Below are positions 36,453 to 44,772 of a stretch of DNA of 64,000 nucleotides, in pieces. Position numbers and translations under genes: made by a program. The stretch is from an uncultured beta proteobacterium (GTDB lineage: Bacteria; Pseudomonadota; Gammaproteobacteria; Burkholderiales; SG8-39): the NCBI GenBank assembly GCA_903859155.1, contig CAIOLO010000106.1:1-64000 (forward strand), in the 5' to 3' direction. The notes under the pieces were generated by a model. It was given only the letters and a program-made list of their open reading frames with translations. It was not told the DNA's origin and did no database searches. Numbering within the stretch: the stretch's first letter is position 1; each line of letters opens with the position of its first letter.

Positions 36453-36691
36453 ATTTCAACCTTTTCAGATAAGCGCGACGCAGCGCGCGATTTTAATGGC
36501 CAACGGTGCAACCATGTAGCTTTCGACCATTGTGGCGGTATATGGGTTCCCCGCCCAAGAAAATCAAGGGTGTCCCTTCGTGCGGGCGTGGATAAACCTT
36601 TTTCCGCCAAGGGCTTGCCAGCGGGCCTGGCGTCGCCTGGACATCCGGGCGAGGGGTAGAATTTCCCGCTTCGGGGACTATCGAGAACTTC

Positions 36692-37714
36692 ATGCGCCTG
36701 CTTTTCCTGTTGCTGTGGATACTGGTCACGATGCCCGCCGCCCGCGCCCAGGTGGTGGCGCCCTACGCCATCGACATCCCCAAATGGTTCACCGAAACCT
36801 TTCTCGATTTTCGCGAGGACGTGCGCGAGGCGGCCAGGGAGGGCAAGCGGGTGCTGATCTACTTCGGGCAGGATGGCTGCCCGTATTGCACCGAGCTCAT
36901 GCAAACCAGCTTCACCCAGCCGCGCATTGTCGACAAGACGCGCAGGAACTTCGTCGCCATCGCGCTGAACGTCTGGGGCGATCGTGAGGTGACCTGGGTC
37001 GATGGCAAGACCGGGGTCGACGGCAAGCCCGAGCGTGAAAAGGATTTTGCCAAACGCATGAAGGTGCAGTTCACACCCACGCTGTTGCTGCTCGATGAAA
37101 ATGGCGCCATTGCGGCGCGCCTGAACGGCTACTACCCGCCGCACCGCATGGAGGCGGCGCTCGATTACGTGGCCGGGCACCGGGAGAAAAAGCAGGCCTT
37201 TGCCGATTACATGCGCACCGCGGTAAAGGAGGCCGCGAGCGAGACTTTGCACGATGAGGCGTTCTTCCTTAAGCCGCCCTACCGGCTGACGCGCAAGGCG
37301 CGCGGCAAGCCGCTGGCGGTTTTGTTCGAGACACGCTCCTGCTCAGGTTGCGATGAAATGCACCGCGAGGGCTTGCGGCGCCCCGCGGTGGCAGAGCAGC
37401 TCGCGCGGTTCGACGTCGTGCGCCTCGCGCTGGGCGAGCGCACCGAACTTATCCGGCCCGACGGCAGGAAGACTGGCGCCGATGCCTGGGCGCGCGAGCT
37501 GAATATCGCCTATACGCCGACCATTGTTTTTTTCGGCGAGAGCGGGCGCGAGGTGTTTCGCGTCGAGGCTTATGTGAGGCCGTTTCACCTGGCTGCGGCG
37601 TTCGACTACGTTTCCTCCGGAGCCTACCGCAGCGAACCCAGCCTGCAGCGATTCATCCAGGCGCGCACCGAGCAGCTGCGCGACCGCGGCCAGGCGGTGG
37701 ATCTGTGGAAGTAA
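36692..37714 (+). CDS. periplasmic double-thioredoxin-domain protein
   Basis: The 340-residue product has a signal peptide (cleaved after PAARAQ) and two thioredoxin-like domains. The first (about 40-165) has the redox pair in DGCPYCTEL and the cis-Pro segment QFTPTLLLL. The second (about 205-320) has SCSGCDEM and YTPTIVFF. The first resembles SoxW/thioredoxin-like proteins, and the CPYC pair is like DsbC or glutaredoxin. It probably handles disulfides in the periplasm, for example in cytochrome c or sulfur-oxidation enzymes, but no sox or ccm genes are nearby. Confidence 0.82.
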   Translation: MRLLFLLLWILVTMPAARAQVVAPYAIDIPKWFTETFLDFREDVREAAREGKRVLIYFGQDGCPYCTELMQTSFTQPRIVDKTRRNFVAIALNVWGDREVTWVDGKTGVDGKPEREKDFAKRMKVQFTPTLLLLDENGAIAARLNGYYPPHRMEAALDYVAGHREKKQAFADYMRTAVKEAASETLHDEAFFLKPPYRLTRKARGKPLAVLFETRSCSGCDEMHREGLRRPAVAEQLARFDVVRLALGERTELIRPDGRKTGADAWARELNIAYTPTIVFFGESGREVFRVEAYVRPFHLAAAFDYVSSGAYRSEPSLQRFIQARTEQLRDRGQAVDLWK

Positions 37715-37899
37715 TTTCGGCAGGAATTGCCAAATATGACAAAGCAACCATCTGAAAAGGTACGCAGATAAACGATCGTGGCGAATAAATCTTTAAGTTA
37801 TCCAACCTCCGCGGCGGTGACGGGAGCGGCCGGGGCATTGCAGTATCATTGCCCCATGGCGCGTGCCCGATCCGGCGCCGCCCGTCTCCGGGAGATCGC

Positions 37900-38871
37900 A
37901 TGAAACGTCATTGCACTGCATTCGCGCTGGGCCTCGCCCTGGTCCATGGCGGCGTCTTCGCCCAAGCCTACCCCACCAAGGCGGTCACCCTCATAGTGCC
38001 CTACGCACCGGGTGGCAGTGTCGATCCGGTGGCGCGCCTGTTTGCACCAAAGCTGGGTGAGCGCCTCGGCCAGCCCATCGTCATCGACAACGCGGTGGGA
38101 GCCGGCGGGGTGATCGGCACGACCAAGGCGGCCAATGCCGCCGCCGACGGCTATACGCTGCTGTTTTCGGTCGAGAGCACCATGGTGATCGCCAAGCTGG
38201 TGACCCCCACCACGGTGAAGTACGACGGCCTGAAGGACTTCACGCCTATTTCGCTGGTGGGGACTTCGCCGCTGGTGCTGGTGGGTAAGCCGGAACTCGC
38301 CGCGCGCAACAGCGCGGAGCTGCTGCAGATGCTGCGCAGCCAGCCGGGCAAGCTCAACTACGCCACTTCAGGCATCGGCACTTCGCTGCACCTGGCCGGG
38401 GAACTCATCAACCAGGTGGCCAGAGTCAGCATGGTGCATGTGCCCTACAAGGTGGGCGCGCAGATCCTCACCGACCTGGTGGGCAATCAGATCGAACTGG
38501 CGGTGCTGCCGCTGGTGTCGGCGCAGCAGGCGGTGCGCGCCGGGCGCATCAAGGCATTCGGCGTCATGGACGCCAAGCGCTGGCCCACGGCGCAGGAAAT
38601 TCCCGCGCTTGCCGAGACACCCGAATTCAGGGGCGCGGAAGTGCTGGTGTGGTTCGGCTTGTTCGCCCCGGCGAAAACCGATGGCGCCATTGTCGGCCGG
38701 CTGGCCCGCGAGATGAACACCGTGCTGAAGGATGCGGAAATCAGCAAGCGCATGAGCGAACTGAGCCTGCAGCCGGCGAACCTGAGTCCTGCCGAGTTTG
38801 CCGCGTTCCTGCAGAAGGAGCACGACAAGTTCGCGGCGGTGGTGAAGACGGCAAATATTAAAGCTGAATAG
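37900..38871 (+). CDS. Bug/TctC-family periplasmic binding protein
   Basis: The 323-residue protein has a signal peptide (cut after GVFAQA) and the typical start YPTKAVTLIVPYAPGGSVDPVAR of the tripartite tricarboxylate (Bug) receptors that abound in Betaproteobacteria. GGGAGA precedes the ATG. The membrane partners TctA/TctB are not encoded here, as is usual for orphan Bug proteins. The adenine deaminase gene begins 9 bases after its stop, so a purine-related ligand is a possible inference. Bug proteins usually bind carboxylates. Confidence 0.9.
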   Translation: MKRHCTAFALGLALVHGGVFAQAYPTKAVTLIVPYAPGGSVDPVARLFAPKLGERLGQPIVIDNAVGAGGVIGTTKAANAAADGYTLLFSVESTMVIAKLVTPTTVKYDGLKDFTPISLVGTSPLVLVGKPELAARNSAELLQMLRSQPGKLNYATSGIGTSLHLAGELINQVARVSMVHVPYKVGAQILTDLVGNQIELAVLPLVSAQQAVRAGRIKAFGVMDAKRWPTAQEIPALAETPEFRGAEVLVWFGLFAPAKTDGAIVGRLAREMNTVLKDAEISKRMSELSLQPANLSPAEFAAFLQKEHDKFAAVVKTANIKAE

Positions 38872-38880
38872 CATTATTAA

Positions 38881-40650
38881 ATGATCGAGCCCATCGACCC
38901 CGCGGTACGTCTGCGCGCCATCTCCGCCGCGCAGGGGCGCGAGCCCTTCGATCTGCTGCTCTCAGGCGGCACCGTGGTCGATGTGGCCACGCTCGAATTG
39001 CGCGAAGCCGACGTCGGCATCGTCGGCGAAATGATCGCCAGTGTGCATCCGCGCGGCAAATACCCGGAGGCAAAAGTCATCCACGATGTCGCCGGCCTTT
39101 ACATTGCGCCCGGATTTATCGACGGCCACGTGCACTTCGAGTCTTCGCACATGCTGCCGCAGCACTATGCGAAAACGGTGCTGCCGCAGGGCACCACCAC
39201 CGTCTTCTGCGATCCGCATGAACTGGCCAATGTGCTCGGCGTGGAGGGCGTGCGCTGGGCGGTGACGGCCAGCCGCAACCTGCTGCTGCGGTTTATCGTG
39301 CAGGCGTCTTCAACGGTGCCCGCGGCGCCGGGCCTGGAACTCTCGGGCGCGGATTTCCAGGCGCCGGAAATCCGCGAAATGCTTTCCTGGCCCGAGGTGG
39401 CGGGCCTTGCCGAGGTGATGGACATGCGCGCGGTGCTCGACGCCAGCCCGCGCATGATGGGCATCCTCACCGAGGCGCTCTCGAGCGGCAAGATCATCGA
39501 GGGCCATGCGCGTGGGCTTTCAGGCGGCGGCCTGCAGGCCTATCTGGCCGCCGGCATTTCCGCCGACCACGAAATCGTCTCCGGCGAAGACGCGCTGGAG
39601 AAACTGCGCGCCGGCATGACGGTGGAAATCCGCGGTTCGCACGATTACCTGCTGCCCGACGTGGTGCGCGCCATCTGCACCTTGCCGGTGGTGCCGCACA
39701 GCCTCACGGTGTGCACCGACGACGTGTTCCCCGAATATCTGGTGGACAAGGGCGGCATGTGTGATGTCATCCGCCGCATGATCCGCTACGGCATGGCGCC
39801 GCTGCAGGCCATACGCTGCGCCACCATCAACAATGCAGTGCGCCTGCGCCGCGAAGACCTGGGGCAGGTCTGCGCCGGGCGGCGCGCCGATCTCGCGCTG
39901 CTCGCCGACCTGAAAGAAGTCACCGTCGAGCACGTCTATGTCAGCGGGCGCCGCATTGCCAGCCACGGCGCGATGAGTGTCGAGCTCGATGCCGCGCCGC
40001 TCTCCTTACCCACCCGCACCATGAAGCTGGGCAAGCTCTCGCGCGACAGTTTTCGCCTTGCGGTTCCCGACATGGCCAATGGCCGCGCGGTGCTGCGCAC
40101 CATCAAGGGCGCGCGTTTCAACACCTGGAGCGAACTCGAAGTCGAGGTGCGCGACGGATACGCGGTGATACCGGAGTCGGTCAGCGTGATGACGGTGATC
40201 CACCGTCATGGCCGCAACGATCTTGGCCCGCAGACGGCGATCATCGAGGGCTGGGGCCGCTGGGGCGGAGCCTACGCCACCTCTTATGCGCACGATTCGC
40301 ACAACCTGGTGGTCTACGGCCACGATCCGGACGAGATGGCGCTCGCGGCCAACACCGTGGTGGCCATGGGTGGCGGCAACGCCGTGGTCCGCGATGGCAA
40401 AGTGGCGGCCAGCACCGCCTTCCCGGTGGCTGGCCTGCTCTCGGCCAAGCCGCCCGCCGAGGTGGCGCGCGAACACCGCGCTGTGGTCGAAGCGGCGGGT
40501 GAGATCGTCGCATGGCAGGGGCCGTATCGCACTTTCAAGGCACTCTCCGGACAGTGCCTTGCCTGCAATCCGGGACCGCACCTGACCGATCTGGGCATCA
40601 CCGACGGCGAGTCGAAGCAGATATTCAGTTCGTTTTTGCGTGCGGCTTGA
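38881..40650 (+). CDS. ade: adenine deaminase
   Basis: The 589-residue amidohydrolase converts adenine to hypoxanthine and ammonia for purine salvage. The metal ligands are in PGFIDGHVHFESSHM (His-x-His), with further metal-binding residues in EGHARGLSG and in ISADHEI, and the late Asp in CTDDVFPE. The C-terminal domain has the GHNDLGP-like HRHGRNDLGP and AYATSYAHDSHNLVVYG segments typical of Ade. The length matches E. coli Ade (588). It lies 9 bases after the Bug protein gene, probably in one transcript. Confidence 0.94.
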   Translation: MIEPIDPAVRLRAISAAQGREPFDLLLSGGTVVDVATLELREADVGIVGEMIASVHPRGKYPEAKVIHDVAGLYIAPGFIDGHVHFESSHMLPQHYAKTVLPQGTTTVFCDPHELANVLGVEGVRWAVTASRNLLLRFIVQASSTVPAAPGLELSGADFQAPEIREMLSWPEVAGLAEVMDMRAVLDASPRMMGILTEALSSGKIIEGHARGLSGGGLQAYLAAGISADHEIVSGEDALEKLRAGMTVEIRGSHDYLLPDVVRAICTLPVVPHSLTVCTDDVFPEYLVDKGGMCDVIRRMIRYGMAPLQAIRCATINNAVRLRREDLGQVCAGRRADLALLADLKEVTVEHVYVSGRRIASHGAMSVELDAAPLSLPTRTMKLGKLSRDSFRLAVPDMANGRAVLRTIKGARFNTWSELEVEVRDGYAVIPESVSVMTVIHRHGRNDLGPQTAIIEGWGRWGGAYATSYAHDSHNLVVYGHDPDEMALAANTVVAMGGGNAVVRDGKVAASTAFPVAGLLSAKPPAEVAREHRAVVEAAGEIVAWQGPYRTFKALSGQCLACNPGPHLTDLGITDGESKQIFSSFLRAA

Positions 40651-40758
40651 AATCGCCCGTAGCCAGGGAGGCCAATTAGGACGCACGTTTCCAGGTAGTT
40701 CTGCTGCTGCGGCGCAGCTTCACAATCAAGCACGACCAACTTTCACACTGAAGCCAAT

Positions 40759-41598
40759 ATGACTGATTCCGAACCGATACGCCTCTCCAAACGCATGAGC
40801 GAGCTGGGTCTGGCCTCGCGCCGCGAAGCCGATGAATGGATCGAGCGCGGCTGGGTGCAGGTGGATGGGGCGGTGGCTATCCTGGGCCTGAAGGTGCTGC
40901 CGCATCAGGCGATCAGCATCGACCCGCGCGCGCGCAAGGAACAGGCGCGGCGCCTTACCGTGATTCTCCACAAGCCGATGGGTTATGTCAGCGGGCAGGC
41001 CGAGGAGGGCCATACGCCCGCCTCGGTGCTGGTGACGCTGGAGAACCAGTGGCACGAGGCCAGGGTATTCACGGCAAAGGCGGGGGCCGCTGCGGAAAGC
41101 GCGGCGGCACAGGCTCTCGGCGCTGCGCCGAAACCCGCGCGCCACGGCCCGCCAGCGGTTTCACTGCGGCGCCAGGATCTGTGGGGCTTCGCACCCGCGG
41201 GTCGGCTGGATATCGATTCGACCGGCCTGCTGGTGATGACGCAGGACGGGCGCATCGCCAAGCTGCTGATCGGCGAGGATTCCGTCATCGAAAAGGAATA
41301 CCTGGTGAGGGTCCGCTACGCGCGCGCCGGCAGTCTGCCCGATGAGGATCTGCGCCTCCTGAACCACGGGCTTGCGCTCGATGGCAAGCCTTTGCGCCCG
41401 GCCAAGGTCGACTGGCAGAACCAGGATCAGTTGCGTTTCATCCTGCGCGAAGGCAAGAAGCGCCAGATACGCCGCATGTGCGAGCAGGTGGGCCTGGAAG
41501 TGCTGGGCTTGAAGCGCGTGCGCATCGGCAAGGTGATGCTCGGCAACCTGCCGGCGGGGAAGTGGCGTCTGCTGGGTGCGACCGAACAATTCGGCTGA
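40759..41598 (+). CDS. rluF: 23S rRNA pseudouridine synthase, RluF type
   Basis: The 279-residue enzyme isomerises uridine in rRNA. An N-terminal S4 domain (about 8-60, RLSKRMSELGLASRREADEWIERGWVQVDG) precedes the catalytic domain with the Asp in PAGRLDIDSTGLLVMTQDG. HKPMGYVSGQ and GKKRQIRRMCEQVGLEV are typical of the RluF branch. An Ala-rich stretch at about 108-130 is a loosely conserved insert between the two catalytic strands. RluF modifies U2604 of 23S rRNA in E. coli; the same target is assumed. Confidence 0.9.
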   Translation: MTDSEPIRLSKRMSELGLASRREADEWIERGWVQVDGAVAILGLKVLPHQAISIDPRARKEQARRLTVILHKPMGYVSGQAEEGHTPASVLVTLENQWHEARVFTAKAGAAAESAAAQALGAAPKPARHGPPAVSLRRQDLWGFAPAGRLDIDSTGLLVMTQDGRIAKLLIGEDSVIEKEYLVRVRYARAGSLPDEDLRLLNHGLALDGKPLRPAKVDWQNQDQLRFILREGKKRQIRRMCEQVGLEVLGLKRVRIGKVMLGNLPAGKWRLLGATEQFG

Positions 41599-41607
41599 GG
41601 CCTGCGG

Positions 41608-41775
41608 GTGATCCGCCGCCTTTTCACGCTCGTCCCGCTGCTGCATCTGTGCGCCGGCCTGCACCGGCTGGATAAGCTGTGGGTCTGCACCAATTGCGGT
41701 GCTGGTTATCGCGGACCGCCCAGGCGTCTGTGGGCGCCTTCCGAAATCACCCTTATACGACGGGTGCCGGTTTGA
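41608..41775 (+). CDS. possible 55-residue small protein with CxxC
   Basis: A GTG-started frame begins 9 bases after rluF. It starts with a hydrophobic helix (RLFTLVPLLHLCAGL), then a CTNCGAGYRG knuckle, and ends at 41775. GC at third positions is high in the first 40 codons, as in real genes here. It has no family match and could be chance. It is listed because it fills most of a 293-base gap. Confidence 0.3.
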   Translation: MIRRLFTLVPLLHLCAGLHRLDKLWVCTNCGAGYRGPPRRLWAPSEITLIRRVPV

Positions 41776-41891
41776 AAAATGCTGTTTGCTGACCTGAGTC
41801 AAGCCCCAACCCGGCAATTGGTGCAGCATCGGCGGATATGCCTTGGCCGGCGGCCGGGGCCGAAACCGCAGTTCTGATACTCGGGACCGAT

Positions 41892-42473
41892 ATGACAGCT
41901 ATTCCGCCTCAGGCGGGGGTAACGCCCAACCGCTACGGATCCGTAGCCATCGCATTTCACTGGCTCACCGCAGTTCTGGTGCTGGCGGCCTTTATCATGG
42001 GCCCGGGCGGCTCGGAGCACCGGGTCTATTCGGCGGCCCGCGATTTCGATCGCCAGGTTCATGAAGTGCTGGGACTGGCGGTTTTCGGACTGACACTGAT
42101 ACGCCTTGCATGGCAGGTATTCGCAGCGCCAGTGCAGCACCCCGACATGCCGCTCTGGATGATTCGCGCATCAAAGGCGATGCGGGTCTTGCTGTACCTT
42201 CTGCTGGTGGTAACGCCGGTCACCGCGGTTCTGGGCGCCTGGCTTGAAGGCCATCCCCTGACGCTGGGCCTTCTGGGCAATGTGCCGCCGATGATCCCGG
42301 AAGCTCATGCCGTCGGTCTGCTGATTGCAGACATCCACACCATCCTCGGTGACGCCATCATGTGGCTGGCGGGACTGCACGCGGCTGCCGCTTTGTTCCA
42401 TCATTTCATGCTGCGTGACGAGGTGCTGCACTCGATGCTTCCGGAGAAGTGGCTGCGCCGCAATGCACAGTGA
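41892..42473 (+). CDS. cytochrome b561 family protein
   Basis: The 193-residue protein has four membrane helices and paired His residues suited to two b-type hemes (AIAFHWLTA, RQVHEVLG, EAHAVGLLIADIHTILG, LHAAAALFHHFMLRDEVL). This matches the prokaryotic CybB (b561) group, which moves electrons between quinol and other acceptors, for example superoxide in E. coli CybB. ATG 41892 was chosen with GGGA upstream; an earlier in-frame start at 41838 only adds non-conserved residues. Confidence 0.9.
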   Translation: MTAIPPQAGVTPNRYGSVAIAFHWLTAVLVLAAFIMGPGGSEHRVYSAARDFDRQVHEVLGLAVFGLTLIRLAWQVFAAPVQHPDMPLWMIRASKAMRVLLYLLLVVTPVTAVLGAWLEGHPLTLGLLGNVPPMIPEAHAVGLLIADIHTILGDAIMWLAGLHAAAALFHHFMLRDEVLHSMLPEKWLRRNAQ

Positions 42474-42527
42474 TGGTGGCTTGAAAATTTCCCGGATGGC
42501 GCAAGCGCTGAGCGCACCCGGTTCTAT

Positions 42528-43352
42528 CTAATCAAACGGTATCGATATGATGGTCTTGAGCGTCCAGCGATCGGTCGCCTCGGTGAAGCCGCGGCCGATG
42601 CCTACGTTGAACGTCCACGGCTTGCGGTCGTAGTCCAGCGCAAAAAACAGCGTGTGCGATTGCTGTGCGTGTGGCAGGGAGGCGTTGACCTTGCCCAGTT
42701 CGGCGTAGTACTCCATTCCCAGCGCGATACCCGGCGCGAAATCGCGCGCGACCTTGACCGACGGACTGAAATCGGCCTTGCCGTCGTGGGCAGGGCCGGC
42801 CAGATCCCAGCCCAGTATCGGGTTGGTCGCAAACAGCCAGTCCTTGCCGCGGTAGCCGAGGATCGGACGCAGTTCCAATGAATAGCGGGACTGCTCGAAC
42901 TCCGGCGCGACCCGCGAGTATTCGACGTTGGCTCCCATGAACCAGCCCTGTCCATCCTCGTTCGTCTGCAGCGGCAGCCATTTCAGGCGCAGTTTCGGCC
43001 CGGCGAAATGGGTGGTGCCCAGCGCGTCGCGCGCGTACGGCAGATATACGCCGGCCTCCAGGTCCCGGGTGAGTCCGTAGGAGAATTCGGGCGTGAAGCG
43101 CAGGCCGTGCCGCGGTGTAATTTCGTTGGGGAAGTCCGGCGTGCTGCGACCCTTGGGCGTGGTGTTGACATGCAACTCCAATCCGAAATCGCCGGGCTTG
43201 TTGATGTCGTCGGTGTAGACCTGGATCTCGTCGATCATCGCGGCCCTGGCGGGAATCGCATAGCAGCCGCTGCCGGCCAGTGTGGCGAGCAGCAGGTGCG
43301 CCAGATGCAAGCGGTACCGGCAATGCCTGGTACCAGCAGCCGCTGATTGCAT
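42528..43352 (-). CDS. outer-membrane beta-barrel-like protein
   Basis: The 274-residue protein has an N-terminal signal (LHLAHLLLATLAGSGCYAIPARA) and then alternating beta strands rich in aromatic and Gly residues (YGLTRDLEAGVYLPYAR, PWTFNVGIGRGF), ending IISIPFD with a terminal aromatic-rich strand. It looks like a small barrel of the MetA-pathway/transporter type. No specific function can be given. It is convergent with the cytochrome b561 gene. Confidence 0.7.
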   Translation of the reverse strand: MQSAAAGTRHCRYRLHLAHLLLATLAGSGCYAIPARAAMIDEIQVYTDDINKPGDFGLELHVNTTPKGRSTPDFPNEITPRHGLRFTPEFSYGLTRDLEAGVYLPYARDALGTTHFAGPKLRLKWLPLQTNEDGQGWFMGANVEYSRVAPEFEQSRYSLELRPILGYRGKDWLFATNPILGWDLAGPAHDGKADFSPSVKVARDFAPGIALGMEYYAELGKVNASLPHAQQSHTLFFALDYDRKPWTFNVGIGRGFTEATDRWTLKTIISIPFD

Positions 43353-43480
43353 GGGGCTGGTTCCTGTTTTTTGGGGATAGGCGCAATGTTAATGCATCTG
43401 CAATGCCCACATCGCGTCGTTGTCGCGGCGCTTTCACTGGAAAAGTGATTGGCGATAACCGCACTCGACTCAAAACCAGG

Positions 43481-43672
43481 CTACATCATCTGCCTGCCGA
43501 AGCTTTGCCAGTGGAATGTGCCGGCGAATATCGTCATCAGAATGGCGACCAGCAGAAACAGAATGATTGCCGCCGGAATGGCTGCAACAGCCCACTTGAC
43601 CATCAAAACGACCATCGACCAGAACGGGATCTTCACGTCGACCACCACGATCTCCTGCCTGTTTTCGCTCAT
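43481..43672 (-). CDS. small single-pass membrane protein
   Basis: The 63-residue protein has an acidic N-terminus (MSENRQEIVVVDVKIP) and one long hydrophobic helix (about 18-50, ending LMTIFAG). AAGGA lies 8 bases before the ATG, a strong ribosome site, so the gene is real despite its size. It sits 79 bases after the DUF2076 gene on the same strand. The function is unknown; similar short proteins occur beside membrane transport genes. Confidence 0.75.
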   Translation of the reverse strand: MSENRQEIVVVDVKIPFWSMVVLMVKWAVAAIPAAIILFLLVAILMTIFAGTFHWQSFGRQMM

Positions 43673-43751
43673 TTCTGAATCCTTTGCAAATTAGCCCGGC
43701 CACCCGCTGGTGGTGGAGAACCGTCCCGGCGCTGCCGAGCGTTCTGCAAGT

Positions 43752-44405
43752 TCAGGCCGAATCTCCGGAATCAAAATCTCCGCCGGACGCGTCGGCATAG
43801 TCGGCCGAATCATCCGGGGCTTCATCCGCGCCGTCGGCTCTGGCCGCAAGGTGGTCCGGGGCGGGCGGCGAGGGCGTGTGCGCTCCGGCATCCGCCACCG
43901 GGTTATGGTGGCCCATCATGCCCTGGATGCCCTGATACAGGAGCGAGCCCGCGACGACGCCGGCGGCGGTGGTCGCCACGGTTCCCAGAATGCCCGCGCC
44001 CCCCCATGAGCTTGCCGGTGCCGCGGCGGCGGGTGCAGCCGCTCGGGACAGGGTGCCGGGGGCCAGGGGCGCCAGCGGCGCCTGAGCCGGGTTTGAAGCA
44101 GGCGATGCCATCGAAGCGGCGGGCGACATTGAACGTCCCCAGGCGTTGGGGTCGTTGAGGAAGCTGGCTGTCTTGTTCGGGCGCAACTGTTCAATTTCTG
44201 CCTGCAATTTGGCCACCTGGCCCTGCGTGGCTTGCAGCGCGTAGTCCAGGCCCATGGCGCGTTGCACCAGCAGGTAAGCGGCATCGGGCTGGCGCGCAAC
44301 CGCCTCGCGTATCAGCGTTTCGGCTTCGGCATCTTTCGGTCCTGCCTGTGCCTGCGTCATTTGCTGGAGAAAAGTGCCGAGCAGTTCGCGTTCCTGGGGA
44401 GTCAT
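43752..44405 (-). CDS. DUF2076 family protein
   Basis: The 217-residue protein starts MTPQERELLGTFLQQM, the hallmark of DUF2076, with a helical N-terminal domain to about residue 75. It then has an Ala/Pro-rich linker, a Gly-rich hydrophobic stretch (WGGAGILGTVATTAAGVVAGSLLYQGIQGMMG, about 133-164) and an acidic Asp/Ser tail. Family members are sometimes described as periplasmic ligand-binding sensors, but no signal peptide is visible here. The function is unknown. Confidence 0.85.
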   Translation of the reverse strand: MTPQERELLGTFLQQMTQAQAGPKDAEAETLIREAVARQPDAAYLLVQRAMGLDYALQATQGQVAKLQAEIEQLRPNKTASFLNDPNAWGRSMSPAASMASPASNPAQAPLAPLAPGTLSRAAAPAAAAPASSWGGAGILGTVATTAAGVVAGSLLYQGIQGMMGHHNPVADAGAHTPSPPAPDHLAARADGADEAPDDSADYADASGGDFDSGDSA

Positions 44406-44613
44406 GGGGAGGCCTTTGTTTGCGGACCATGGAGCGGTCGATCGGCTATCTTATACCGATGCCGGCGGCGCAAGCGCGTTGACCCTGCAAGGGTGTCGGG
44501 ATTGCCTTAAAAGTTGTCAGATTTGATCTGAAAATGCCTGAAAAGACATGTCATAAATGGAGTGGGACAAAATAAAGTTAAACATTATTCGCAGAGTATC
44601 TGTGCCAATCGGC

Positions 44614-44772
44614 CTATTCTCTGCGCGAGCCACTGTTCCGCAGCGCGTCGGCAATCGTTTCGGCGATCACCTTGTCGGTTCTGTGGTTGTACGCAAACTG
44701 CTCGGGCGCGTTGTCGATCGGCTCGCAGTGGAAGGCTTCATGGACTTGCTGGAGATTGGCAACGCCCGCCGC
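44614..44772 (-). pseudogene. coding-like tail in frame after the pepN stop
   Basis: Directly after the pepN TAA the same frame stays open for 52 codons to a TAG at 44614. The reading (AAGVANLQQVHEAFHCEP ... TIADALRNSGSRRE) has the high third-position GC of real genes and no start codon of its own apart from rare ones. It does not look like a PepN extension, because pepN is already full length. I read it as the 3' remnant of a lost gene or an unannotated short protein with a rare start. The rest of 44406-44772 holds only a weak CGCAGAG/CTCTGCG hairpin. Confidence 0.35.
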
